From Candidatus Symbiopectobacterium sp. NZEC151 (GTDB taxonomy: Bacteria > Pseudomonadota > Gammaproteobacteria > Enterobacterales > Enterobacteriaceae): a stretch of 64,000 nt of DNA. Below the pieces are notes generated by a model. That model did not search any database. It was not told where the DNA came from and saw nothing but the letters and a program-made list of their open reading frames with translations. The stretch covers positions 1,302,001 to 1,366,000 of the forward strand of contig NZ_JAGFPE010000001.1 of the NCBI RefSeq assembly GCF_025962655.1, given 5' to 3'. Below, in pieces: positions 55,071-63,551 of this stretch (position 1 is its first letter; each line of letters opens with the position of its first letter). The translations under genes were made by a program, and so were the position numbers.

Positions 55071-57656
55071 ATGCGAAAACAAAAACAATATTTTGACGCA
55101 TTTCCTCTCTCGCCTCTGGTTGGCGTGTGCATGTTGGCGACGGGTAACGTCTGGGCACAGGACTACTTCGATCCGGGCCTGCTTTCACTGGGCGGCGCGC
55201 AGTTAACAACTACCGATCTTAGCGTGTTCGACAAGCCCGGCAATATTCCTCCCGGCACCTATATGGTTAACGTCTTCGTCAACCAGTTGGATCAGGGGCA
55301 ACACACGCTGGTCTTCAACGCGAATGCGCAGGGAAAAGTCGAACCAGAACTCACGCCCGCGATGCTGCATGAGCTAGGTATTAACACGCAAGCCTTGCCC
55401 GCCTTTGCGCGTTTGCCTGCGGAAAAGCCGGTAGAGAATCTGGCAACCCTGATTCCCGAATCCTCTGTCCGCTTTAATTTTAACCAGCTACGGTTGGATC
55501 TCAGCATCCCACAGGTTGCACTGCGCCCCAACATCCGCGGTGCCGTCGATCCTGCACTGTGGGACCACGGCATTCCGGCTTTTTTACTGAATTACACGGT
55601 TAACGGCGGACGCAACTGGCAAGATGCGCAGTACGGCATGGAAAAGCAGACGCAGACCAACCTGTTCGCCAACCTGCGTGCCGGGATCAATCTCGACGCC
55701 TGGCGGTTACGCAGCACCATGACGTATACCCGCAACAGCGCCAGTCGCAACGGCGAAGAAAACCAAAGCAATCAAAATACGCAGTTCACTAACACTTACC
55801 TGCAACGGGACATTACGCCCTGGCGTTCTGAAATATTGTTGGGTGAAAGCACCACCAGCAATGACGTGCTCAACAGCGTCCCCTTCCGCGGTGTCAAACT
55901 TAACTCCAACGATGACATGTTGCCGATCAGCCAGCGTGGTTTTGCGCCGGTGATCAGCGGTATTGCGCAAACCAACGCCCGCGTCACCGTGAGCCAGAAC
56001 GGTAACGTGGTCTATCAGACCTTCGTGCCACCGGGGCCGTTTCGCATCAGCGATCTGTTCCAGACCGGCCAGTCGGGCGATCTCACCGTTACCATTGCAG
56101 AAGCGGATGGCACGGTGCGTACCCAAACGGTGACGGCAACGTCCCTTCCGGTGATGCGTCGTCCGGGCAGCCTTAAATATGAAGTAACCGCAGGGCGCTA
56201 CAACGGCGGCATCACCGTCAATTCTCAGGAGGCGACGTTTGTTTCCGGCACCGCAATTTACGGTCTGCCGCAGGATATCACGCTGTACGGCGGCGGCCTG
56301 TTTGCTAATGACTACCTGTCGCTGGTGGCTGGTTCGGGCATTTCATTAGGCGCATGGGGAGCGCTTTCGGCGGATGTCACCACTTCAAGCACCACACTGC
56401 CACAGCAGAATGACCGCAAGCACGGCGCTTCATACCGGATTCGTTATGCGAAAAGCGTACAGGAGACCGGCACCACGCTCGATCTGGCGGCTTACCGTTA
56501 TTCCACCGAGCACTACTACAACTTTACCGATTTCAACAGTCTGGGGCACCGGCTCAGCTATGGTCAGGTGCCCTGGGCGTTAACGCGCCAACGCTCCAGT
56601 TTTGAGATGCGAATCAGCCAGCAGGTGGGAAGCAATGGCTCATTTTACCTTTCCGGCGTACGCAGCGACTACTGGGGCAATGAAAATGTCATGAACACGC
56701 TCTCTGCCGGTTACAACGGCAACTATCGCGGTGTCAGCTATGGTTTGGCCTACAGTATCGACAGGATTAAAAGCAACAATAGCTGGCCGGAAAACCGGCA
56801 GTTCTCCGTAAACGTGCAAGTACCGATGAGCCTGTTCAGTTCATCCGCCTCATTGAATCGTCTCTATGCCAGCTACCAAATGACGCACGACAATCACGGT
56901 CGCGTACAGCAGCAGGCCGGTCTTAGCGGCAGCACATTGGACGATCGTCTGAGTTACAGCGTCATGCAGGGGTGGTCAAACGATCAAAACAACAGCACCA
57001 GCACGTTAAACACCAGTTATCAGGGCAGCAGAGGCAACGCCACCCTGGGTTACAGCTACAGCCGTAACAACCGCTCCCTCAATCTGGGCGGCAGTGGTTC
57101 CGTGGTGGCTCATCCCCAAGGGGTGACGCTGGGTCAGATGATAGGCAGCTCTGCGGCGCTGGTCAGTGCGCCCGGCGCAGGCGGCGTCAGTATTATGCAG
57201 GGCAACGTACAAACCGACAGCCGCGGCTATGCGCTGGTGCCCTATATGTCGAACTACCAGCGCAACAGTATCGATCTTAACCCGGCGACATTGCCGGACG
57301 ATGTGGATATCACCCAATCCAGCCTGAACCTTTACCCCACCAAAGGGGCGGTGGTGTTAGCCAACTTCGCCACTCGCATCGGTTATCAGGCGTTGATCAC
57401 GTTGCAGTTACCCACCGGCAGCGTGCCCTTTGGTGCACTCGCTGCGGTCGATGGCGCGCAGCAAGATGACATCAATACCGGCATTGTCGGCGACGATGGG
57501 CAGGTGTATATGAGCGGTTTGCCGGAACGCGGCACGCTGAACGTCAACTGGGGACGGGAACAACAGCAACAGTGTCGGGCACGTTTTGATCTCAGCAAAC
57601 TGCCCAAACCCACGGCGAGCAACCCGATACGGTCATTGGCCGTACGCTGCGAATGA
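55071..57656 (+). CDS. Outer-membrane fimbrial usher (FimD/PapC family)
   Basis: An 861-residue usher: signal peptide to about Ala29, N-terminal chaperone-binding domain (YFDPGLLSLGG ... LSVFDKPGNIPPGTYMVNVFVN), 24-strand barrel with plug (PFRGVKLNSNDDMLP, RGFAPVISGIAQTNARVTVSQNG), and two C-terminal domains ending in SLAVRCE. Length is typical. It is the only complete usher gene here. The last 245 bases are duplicated at 58794-59038. GAGGTAATGC at its end supplies the SD for the adhesin that follows. Confidence 0.94.
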   Translation: MRKQKQYFDAFPLSPLVGVCMLATGNVWAQDYFDPGLLSLGGAQLTTTDLSVFDKPGNIPPGTYMVNVFVNQLDQGQHTLVFNANAQGKVEPELTPAMLHELGINTQALPAFARLPAEKPVENLATLIPESSVRFNFNQLRLDLSIPQVALRPNIRGAVDPALWDHGIPAFLLNYTVNGGRNWQDAQYGMEKQTQTNLFANLRAGINLDAWRLRSTMTYTRNSASRNGEENQSNQNTQFTNTYLQRDITPWRSEILLGESTTSNDVLNSVPFRGVKLNSNDDMLPISQRGFAPVISGIAQTNARVTVSQNGNVVYQTFVPPGPFRISDLFQTGQSGDLTVTIAEADGTVRTQTVTATSLPVMRRPGSLKYEVTAGRYNGGITVNSQEATFVSGTAIYGLPQDITLYGGGLFANDYLSLVAGSGISLGAWGALSADVTTSSTTLPQQNDRKHGASYRIRYAKSVQETGTTLDLAAYRYSTEHYYNFTDFNSLGHRLSYGQVPWALTRQRSSFEMRISQQVGSNGSFYLSGVRSDYWGNENVMNTLSAGYNGNYRGVSYGLAYSIDRIKSNNSWPENRQFSVNVQVPMSLFSSSASLNRLYASYQMTHDNHGRVQQQAGLSGSTLDDRLSYSVMQGWSNDQNNSTSTLNTSYQGSRGNATLGYSYSRNNRSLNLGGSGSVVAHPQGVTLGQMIGSSAALVSAPGAGGVSIMQGNVQTDSRGYALVPYMSNYQRNSIDLNPATLPDDVDITQSSLNLYPTKGAVVLANFATRIGYQALITLQLPTGSVPFGALAAVDGAQQDDINTGIVGDDGQVYMSGLPERGTLNVNWGREQQQQCRARFDLSKLPKPTASNPIRSLAVRCE

Positions 57657-58789
57657 GGTAATGCATGAGCTACTTTATCACTATCAAGCAAACAGCCAGC
57701 ATAGCAGCGTGGTTGATGTTGTTTAGCGCTCAGGCCTCGCAGGCCAATACGCTGACGATTGGCAAGGGTTCGGGTGAGGTTTGGCGAGGGGCCCCCTTTA
57801 CACTAGGCCTGCAAACACAGAATCAAAATAGCGCAACGACGGCGACGCGAGGCGCGGCCTCGATAACAAATTCAATGACGGAATGCCTTACAAGCTCCAG
57901 TCTTGTCAATATTGCTAGTATTGACGCCTTTCCCATTGCACCAGGCATCGGGTTAGTACCAACAGCGAGTTTTAACGTAAATACCTTCACAAATCTGTCA
58001 CTCTACCCCGTAAACATGGCTGGAACGCTTGGGATGAATGGCACTGCCGGGACGTTGTCTGGCAGTGACTTTCCCCAAGGGGGTGATGGTGTTGTCCCGC
58101 CAAATCGCGCGTGGTGTATCAATTTTTTCAATACCAACACATCAATTCTATTGAATCTCTCGCAAACCATGAGTGGTTCGGGTGAATGGGTAATAGTGAC
58201 TGATGGAACACAACAATCAGGTACTTATCCCATGCCAACGATGTACGGAGCGACTTTCTCTGATAGAGATCAAAGTACAAAAAACATCCTTCCCTACACT
58301 TTTTTACGTGTAAATCTGGTCTCCTGCTCCATTACTACCCCCACCAGTGTCGATTTTGGTACCGTGGCGCGAAATACCTTACATGCCGCTGAACTGGCAA
58401 ATATGCCTCAACCATTCACTGTTTCATGTGGACAAGATAATCCCAATACTATCGACACCAATATCAACGTCCAATTCAGCGGCAATGTGTTTGAAGGTAA
58501 CACTGCGCGGTTAGCATTAAACGAAGGGGGTGGCTATATCACAGGAGAGATCAGTAACGGCGTCACTGGCAGCGGCACCTGCGATGCCTCTACTGGAGTC
58601 AATTTTAATAGTACCGATATCAATGTCGGCGTGCTCACTGCCAGTACGCTAAGCCAAACTTTCACCAACCAAATAATCTGGCGGCTGTGCTCAGGTGGAA
58701 GTGCTTTGCCTATCGGCCCGGTAAACGCCTCCGCCAATGTGGCGGTAACCTATAACTGATAACCAGATGCAGAGGGTTAATCTTACGGC
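57412..58789 (+). repeat. Tandem duplication, copy 1 (usher 3' end plus adhesin 1)
   Basis: Direct repeat unit running from codon ~781 of the usher to 30 bases past the adhesin 1 stop. The counterpart starts 1382 bases downstream. The register is identical through the usher tail and adhesin start (no indels over 253 bases). Copy 2 is 18 bases longer overall because of differences inside the adhesin. Confidence 0.88.
57665..58759 (+). CDS. Two-domain fimbrial tip adhesin 1
   Basis: A 364-residue protein: signal peptide to about Ala27, distal domain about 28-215 with a Cys74/Cys151 pair, and a C-terminal pilin domain from about 216 (SCSITTPTSVDFGTVARN, Cys221-Cys255) ending NVAVTYN. Two-domain architecture and last position in the operon indicate a tip adhesin like FimH. 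The ligand is unknown. Signal peptide and pilin domain are close to adhesin 2. The distal domain is not. Confidence 0.85.
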   Translation: MSYFITIKQTASIAAWLMLFSAQASQANTLTIGKGSGEVWRGAPFTLGLQTQNQNSATTATRGAASITNSMTECLTSSSLVNIASIDAFPIAPGIGLVPTASFNVNTFTNLSLYPVNMAGTLGMNGTAGTLSGSDFPQGGDGVVPPNRAWCINFFNTNTSILLNLSQTMSGSGEWVIVTDGTQQSGTYPMPTMYGATFSDRDQSTKNILPYTFLRVNLVSCSITTPTSVDFGTVARNTLHAAELANMPQPFTVSCGQDNPNTIDTNINVQFSGNVFEGNTARLALNEGGGYITGEISNGVTGSGTCDASTGVNFNSTDINVGVLTASTLSQTFTNQIIWRLCSGGSALPIGPVNASANVAVTYN

Positions 58790-58793
58790 GATG

Positions 58794-59038
58794 CCACCGG
58801 CAGCGTGCCGTTTGGCGTACTCGCCGCAGTTGATAGCACGCCGAACGATGACATCAATACCGGCATTGTCGGCGATGACGGACAGGTCTATAGGAGCGAT
58901 TTGCCGGAACGCGGCACGCTGAACGTCAACTGGGGACGGGAACAACAGCCACAGTGCCAGGCACGTTTTGATCTCTGCAAACTTTCCAAGCCCATGGACA
59001 ATAACCCGATACGGTCACTGACCGTACGCTGCGAATGA
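58794..59038 (+). pseudogene. Duplicated usher C-terminal fragment
   Basis: Encodes the last ~81 residues of the usher in an unbroken frame with the proper stop. By hand alignment, 62 of 77 residues match the intact usher (58805-59038 versus 57423-57656). No start with an RBS: the only in-frame candidate is GTG 58805. It is joined to the tail of adhesin 1 by four unmatched bases (58790-58793). Its 3' end supplies the RBS of adhesin 2. Not expected to make a working protein by itself. Confidence 0.85.
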
Positions 59039-59046
59039 GGTGATAC

Positions 59047-60159
59047 ATGAGCCACTTTATGACTGTCAAGCAAACCGCCAGCATAGCAGCGTGGTTGATG
59101 TTGTTTAGCGCACAGGCCTTGCAGGCCAATACGTTGACGATTGGTAAAGGTTCGGGGGTGGTATGGCAGGGGTCACCGTTTAGTGTAAACAATCTTTCCA
59201 TCACTTATCAAAACGATTCAACCATACTCACCAGCGGCGGTATAGCCGCTATCAGTGATTTAACGACAGACTGTATTTCAACCACCAAACTCAGCACCAT
59301 CAATAGTACTCAAGCGTATACCATTAGCCAAGGTGTCGGTATCGTACCTATTGCCACAGCGCTCACCACACTTACTGTTGGTGCTACCATGCCTGTAGAA
59401 ATAGCCGCTTTAACGGGAACCATTGGTTTAAATGGTACCCAAGGGACTTATACATCAAACTCTACTTCTGGCAATGCCATCGTACCTACTAATAGGGGCT
59501 GGTGCTTATCATTTGCAGACCACGGTTCTCCTTTTCCCTTCACTATATTCGGTAACGAGCGACAAACAGCGAACATTTCTGGTTTATGGGCAATTGTTAC
59601 CGACGGTACACAGCGTACCGGCACGTACGTTATACCACCGATGTATGCTATCACCTCAACCCCCAGCAACAGCCAATCTCAAATAATCCAACCCTATACT
59701 CTTCTGCGTGTGACCGCCATTGCCTGCTTAATTGCCACCACCACCAGTGTCAACTTCGGTACCGCAGCGCGCAATACGACACAATTCGCCGAGTTGGCTA
59801 ACGTCACCGCTCCGCTCACCGTTACTTGCGATCAGGATGCGCCGGACACCATCGATACCAATATCAACGTGCAATTCAGTGGCAATTTATATAACGGTAA
59901 CGTAGCGAGGTTGGCATTAAACCTAGGAGGGGGCTATATCACCGGTGAGATCAATAATGGCGTCACCGGTAGCGGCGCCTGTGATGCCACTACCGGGGTC
60001 ACTTTTAATTACGCCGACATCAATGTCGGCGTGCTTGGTGCCAACGAGTTAAACCACACTTACACCAACCAAATCACCTGGCGATTGTGCTCGGGTGGAA
60101 ACGCTTTACCTACCGGCCTGGTAACAGCATCCGTCAATGTGGCGGTAACCTACAACTGA
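59047..60159 (+). CDS. Two-domain fimbrial tip adhesin 2
   Basis: A 370-residue paralogue of adhesin 1. Signal peptide and first 45 residues nearly the same (ASIAAWLMLFSAQALQANTL), distal domain about 28-220 strongly diverged but keeping a Cys76/Cys153 pair and the VTDGTQ.(T/S)GTY block, pilin domain from about 222 again similar (DTIDTNINVQFSGN, GGGYITGE, ITWRLCSGG). GAGGTG precedes the ATG. Probably an alternative tip with a different ligand (inference). Confidence 0.85.
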   Translation: MSHFMTVKQTASIAAWLMLFSAQALQANTLTIGKGSGVVWQGSPFSVNNLSITYQNDSTILTSGGIAAISDLTTDCISTTKLSTINSTQAYTISQGVGIVPIATALTTLTVGATMPVEIAALTGTIGLNGTQGTYTSNSTSGNAIVPTNRGWCLSFADHGSPFPFTIFGNERQTANISGLWAIVTDGTQRTGTYVIPPMYAITSTPSNSQSQIIQPYTLLRVTAIACLIATTTSVNFGTAARNTTQFAELANVTAPLTVTCDQDAPDTIDTNINVQFSGNLYNGNVARLALNLGGGYITGEINNGVTGSGACDATTGVTFNYADINVGVLGANELNHTYTNQITWRLCSGGNALPTGLVTASVNVAVTYN

Positions 60160-60387
60160 TAACCAGGTGCAGAGGGTTAATCTTACGGCTACACCCGCGC
60201 ACTCCTGACTATGCGAGAAATAAAATACGCGATAGCTGACAACCTTAGCAGGATATGCAACACTCTCTCGTACAAATGTACGACGCAAAAAAACGATTAT
60301 TGATGGTGAATATTCATAACCGGTCAATAATCACACTCACTGCTATGCGTGCTGTGCAACCCGATAATGCGAGTAAGGTTGGTTGTT

Positions 60388-61581
60388 ATGTCTTCATCCG
60401 TTTTGCGTCAAAAAGTGGCGCTATTCGCCCTGATGTTTTTGCCCGGCTTCGCCTGGAGTTCCTGGATCACCCGAACGCCGTTGATTCGGGACACGCTGCA
60501 TGCCTCTACTGAGGTTTTCGGGTTAATTCTGTTTGGTTTTTCCTGCGGTTCCATGGTGGGAATACTCTGGTCAGGAAAACTGATCAACAAGTACGGCATT
60601 CGCCGCGTTGCGCTGGCGGGTTTTATGTTGCTGGCCGTCGGTTTCCTGCTGCTGGCCGTAGCGCTGCTACTGGCAAATCAACAGATGGCTTTCTGTGCGC
60701 TGGCGCTGTTTGGTATGGGACTGGGCATGATTGATATTGTCTTGAATATCGAAGGTGCCGCATTTGAACAGCATATCAATCAAGTCATCATGACCACGCT
60801 GCACGGCTTTTTCAGTCTGGGCACGCTGGTCGGCGCGCTGATCGGCATGGGGATGACCGCACTGGACATCAGCATCAACCTGCATTTTGGCATAATTATC
60901 ATCCTGACTGCGCTGACGCTGGCATTACAATTTACCCATATGCCTTGGGCCAGTGCTCTGGTGGCAGAACAGCACAGTGACAACCGCAGCTATAAAGCGC
61001 AGGTGATTCATGAACTGAAAGACACACGCCTGGCGCTTCTGGGCGTAGTGATTTTAGCGATGGCGCTGGCGGAAGGCTCTGCCAATGACTGGCTGCCGTT
61101 GTTGATGATCGATGCGCATGGTTTCAGCCATACCTCAGGCTCGCTGTTCTTTGTCGGGTTCGCCGCTGGCATGACCGTCGGGCGCTTTGCGGGCGGTTAC
61201 ATCGTCAACCACTTTGGCCGCACGGCCATTCTCAAATTCAGCGCGGTTTCAGCCGCCGTGGGGCTGGGGCTGATTATTTTAACCCACACACAGTGGCTCG
61301 CCGCCCTGGCGGTAGTCCTGTGGGGGATTGGCGCATCGTTGGGCTTTCCGCTCACTATCTCCGCCGCTGGCGCTACCGGGGAAAATCGCGCGGTGCGCGT
61401 CACCCTTGCTGCCATCCTCGGCTACATCGCTTTTCTCGTCGGGCCGCCAGCGCTGGGTTTTATCGGCGAACATGCCGGGCTGCGCATCGCCATGCTGCCG
61501 GTATTGTGCATGGTAATCCTGGCGTTTTTCTGCACCTCAGCCGCCAGTGAGAAAAAAGCCCCGTTGAAACATCCCGCGTGA
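60388..61581 (+). CDS. MFS transporter, YbjJ-like
   Basis: A 397-residue 12-helix major facilitator resembling E. coli YbjJ (402 residues): MFLPGFAWSSWITRTPLIRD, LLFGFSCGSM-like LFGFSCGSMVG, GKLINKYGIRRV (loop 2-3), EGSANDWLPLLM, FAAGMTVGRFAGGYIVNHFGR. Substrate unknown. The ATG at 60388 follows AAGG at 11 bases. The one at 60349 adds non-conserved residues. In E. coli ybjJ is next to the TetR gene rcdA (ybjK), and a TetR gene lies 1.4 kb further on. Confidence 0.82.
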   Translation: MSSSVLRQKVALFALMFLPGFAWSSWITRTPLIRDTLHASTEVFGLILFGFSCGSMVGILWSGKLINKYGIRRVALAGFMLLAVGFLLLAVALLLANQQMAFCALALFGMGLGMIDIVLNIEGAAFEQHINQVIMTTLHGFFSLGTLVGALIGMGMTALDISINLHFGIIIILTALTLALQFTHMPWASALVAEQHSDNRSYKAQVIHELKDTRLALLGVVILAMALAEGSANDWLPLLMIDAHGFSHTSGSLFFVGFAAGMTVGRFAGGYIVNHFGRTAILKFSAVSAAVGLGLIILTHTQWLAALAVVLWGIGASLGFPLTISAAGATGENRAVRVTLAAILGYIAFLVGPPALGFIGEHAGLRIAMLPVLCMVILAFFCTSAASEKKAPLKHPA

Positions 61582-61596
61582 TGCGTTTTGACCTCG

Positions 61597-61626
61597 CCGT
61601 TGGTGCCTGTTGTCTGGCACCAACGG
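61597..61626. terminator. Hairpin between MFS and EamA genes
   Basis: CCGTTGGTGCC and GGCACCAACGG form a perfect 11-bp stem with an 8-base loop between convergent genes. An A run, not T, follows on the plus strand. Confidence 0.6.
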
Positions 61627-61642
61627 AAAAGCGAGACAGTCA

Positions 61643-62578
61643 TTATCTTGAGGATGGCCGCCACGCCTGACGATTGACCATTCCGATGCCGGCACACACC
61701 AGCACCAACGCGATGGCATAGCGCCATTCCAGCATTTTCTCGCCCAAAAACAGCGCAGAGAGCAGCACACCGGCAACCGGGATCAGGAAGTTAAACGGCG
61801 CAAGCACACCCACTTTGTTGTATTTCAGCAGTTGGCTCCACAAGGCAAAACTGACCGAAGAAATCAGCACCAGATATAACAGCACCATGCAGGCCGTACC
61901 GCTTTCGACGCGAATACTGCCCCCCAAAAGGTAGCCCGCCACAAGCATCACCACGCCGCCAATCGTCAGTTGATAGCCCGTCATCATTGTCGCATCCATG
62001 GCAGCAGAGATACGTTTACCGTAAATACTCGCCGCAGAGATTAAAAACGCCGACATCACGATGAAGCCGTCGCCCATCAGCGTAAACGTGAAATCGCCCA
62101 GCCCGTTGATATTCACGATGGCAACACCCATAAAGCCCACCAGACAGCCGATACTTTTATTGATGCTCAACTTGTCATTGTTGTACAAATAATGCGCCAA
62201 CAGTACGCTGAAAAACGTCTGGGTGGCATTCATGATCGATCCGTTAACCCCAGTGGTGTGCGCCAGACCAATATAAAATAGCGTATACTGCACAGCGGTT
62301 TGGCTTAACCCGAGGATCACCAACTGTTTCGGTTGACCCGGCATTAACTGCGTCAGTGAGCACCCTCGTATTTTTGCCAGCAGCAGTAACAAGATTCCTG
62401 CAATCGCAAAGCGATAACCGGCAAATAACAGTTTCCCTGGAATATCGCCGTCAGCGATATGAAAAAGCGCATAGCCATTTTTTATCGCTGGATAAGAACT
62501 TCCCCACAGCAGGCAACAGAGTGTCGCCAGCAAAAATACCACTTTCTTATTGGTATAAAATGCAACCATGTTATTCAA
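61643..62578 (-). CDS. EamA/DMT-family transporter
   Basis: A 311-residue drug/metabolite transporter with ten hydrophobic helices in two EamA repeats (CCLLWGSSYPAIKNGY at the start, GSIMNATQTFFSVLLAHY closing repeat one, PFNFLIPVAGVLLSALFLGEKM in repeat two). A likely exporter of amino acids or metabolites, substrate unknown. Divergent from a TetR-family gene across an AT-rich, palindrome-bearing region. Confidence 0.85.
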   Translation of the reverse strand: MNNMVAFYTNKKVVFLLATLCCLLWGSSYPAIKNGYALFHIADGDIPGKLLFAGYRFAIAGILLLLLAKIRGCSLTQLMPGQPKQLVILGLSQTAVQYTLFYIGLAHTTGVNGSIMNATQTFFSVLLAHYLYNNDKLSINKSIGCLVGFMGVAIVNINGLGDFTFTLMGDGFIVMSAFLISAASIYGKRISAAMDATMMTGYQLTIGGVVMLVAGYLLGGSIRVESGTACMVLLYLVLISSVSFALWSQLLKYNKVGVLAPFNFLIPVAGVLLSALFLGEKMLEWRYAIALVLVCAGIGMVNRQAWRPSSR

Positions 62579-62982
62579 AACAGTCTCCTTCCCCGACTCT
62601 CAACGTCAGTACTCTCACGACCAACGCATTTTCAGGCCTTGGTTTTCGAGATAGTTTGGATTATGGGTTCAGAATAAAGACTCACCCAACGGTGCAACAG
62701 CCACATATTTGAATAAAATCCCATGGCATTCCACTTTAAAAATAAAAATCACAGTAATATATTGATTATTAATCATTTTATTTAAATGAAAATATTTTCA
62801 TTTATGAATTTGAAGAATATCACAGACTGAGATAACGGATGAAATAGCTGTATATTGACTATCTTTTAGAATGAAACACCAACGACAGCGATTATCGCCT
62901 CATGGTGCCGGATAGCGTAGAATGCAGCAGTGGTAACTTTCACTAGCCCAGCGCATCAGTAATGGGGAATAAGGAGCAGGAT
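62579..62982. promoter_or_regulatory. AT-rich EamA/TetR intergenic region with two palindromes
   Basis: 404 bases. TAAATGAAAAT-ATTTTCATTTA at 62783-62804 is a perfect 22-bp palindrome, and TGATTA-T-TAATCA at 62763-62775 lies 7 bases from it. Both sit between the divergent genes and are good candidates for the TetR operator. The rest contains only presumed promoters. Confidence 0.5.
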
Positions 62983-63537
62983 ATGGCCGTTTCGTGCGAT
63001 CGGGAAGACAATGGCACAGATACACGGACCAGAATCGCTCAGGCAACGTTAACCGTGATCCTTGAGCACGGCGTGCGCGGGGCAACCTATCGCCGGGTGG
63101 CGGCACAAGCGCAACTGTCGCCGGGAACGTTGACGTACCGTTATAAAAGCATTGATGCCCTGCTGATCGACGCGTTCATCGTTATGATTGACGAAATCTC
63201 TCACGCCTTTCATCAACGCCTGGCACAGGCAGAAGACATTGACGATGCCTGTGAGGCCGTCGCCGATCTGATTTGTGGAAATATCTGGGCAACGCCGAAC
63301 CACCTGACGTTAAGCTTTGAACTCTATGCGCTGGCTTCGCGCCAGGAAGCCTATCGCGCGCTGTTGCAGGAGTGGATGTCGCGCAGCAGAGCCGCCCTGC
63401 ACCGCCATTTTAGCGAGGAGACATCATGGACGCTGGATGTGTTGATTGAGGGGTATACCATTCATAATTTTTTTAATCGTCACCCCATGAGCCGGGAAAA
63501 AATTTTACAGGCGATCGCCCGACTGGTGCGGGAATAA
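62983..63537 (+). CDS. TetR-family transcriptional regulator
   Basis: A 184-residue TetR repressor: N-terminal helix-turn-helix (TRIAQATLTVILEHGVRGATYRRVAAQAQLSPGTLTYRYKS, about 15-56) and ligand-binding C-domain with DLICGNIWATPNHLTLSFELYALASR. Resembles E. coli RcdA (YbjK), a regulator of csgD, and that gene is also near a ybjJ-type MFS gene. The start at 62983 follows AAGGAG at 6 bases. The start at 62962 lacks an RBS. Confidence 0.85.
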   Translation: MAVSCDREDNGTDTRTRIAQATLTVILEHGVRGATYRRVAAQAQLSPGTLTYRYKSIDALLIDAFIVMIDEISHAFHQRLAQAEDIDDACEAVADLICGNIWATPNHLTLSFELYALASRQEAYRALLQEWMSRSRAALHRHFSEETSWTLDVLIEGYTIHNFFNRHPMSREKILQAIARLVRE

Positions 63538-63551
63538 ACCGGTAACCCGCG

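Larger units (their letters stand above)
58794..60189 (+). repeat. Tandem duplication, copy 2 (usher fragment plus adhesin 2)
   Basis: Second copy of the unit at 57412-58789. Homology ends at 60189 in the same post-adhesin sequence (TGATAACCAG.TGCAGAGGGTTAATCTTACGGC) as copy 1. Confidence 0.88.
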
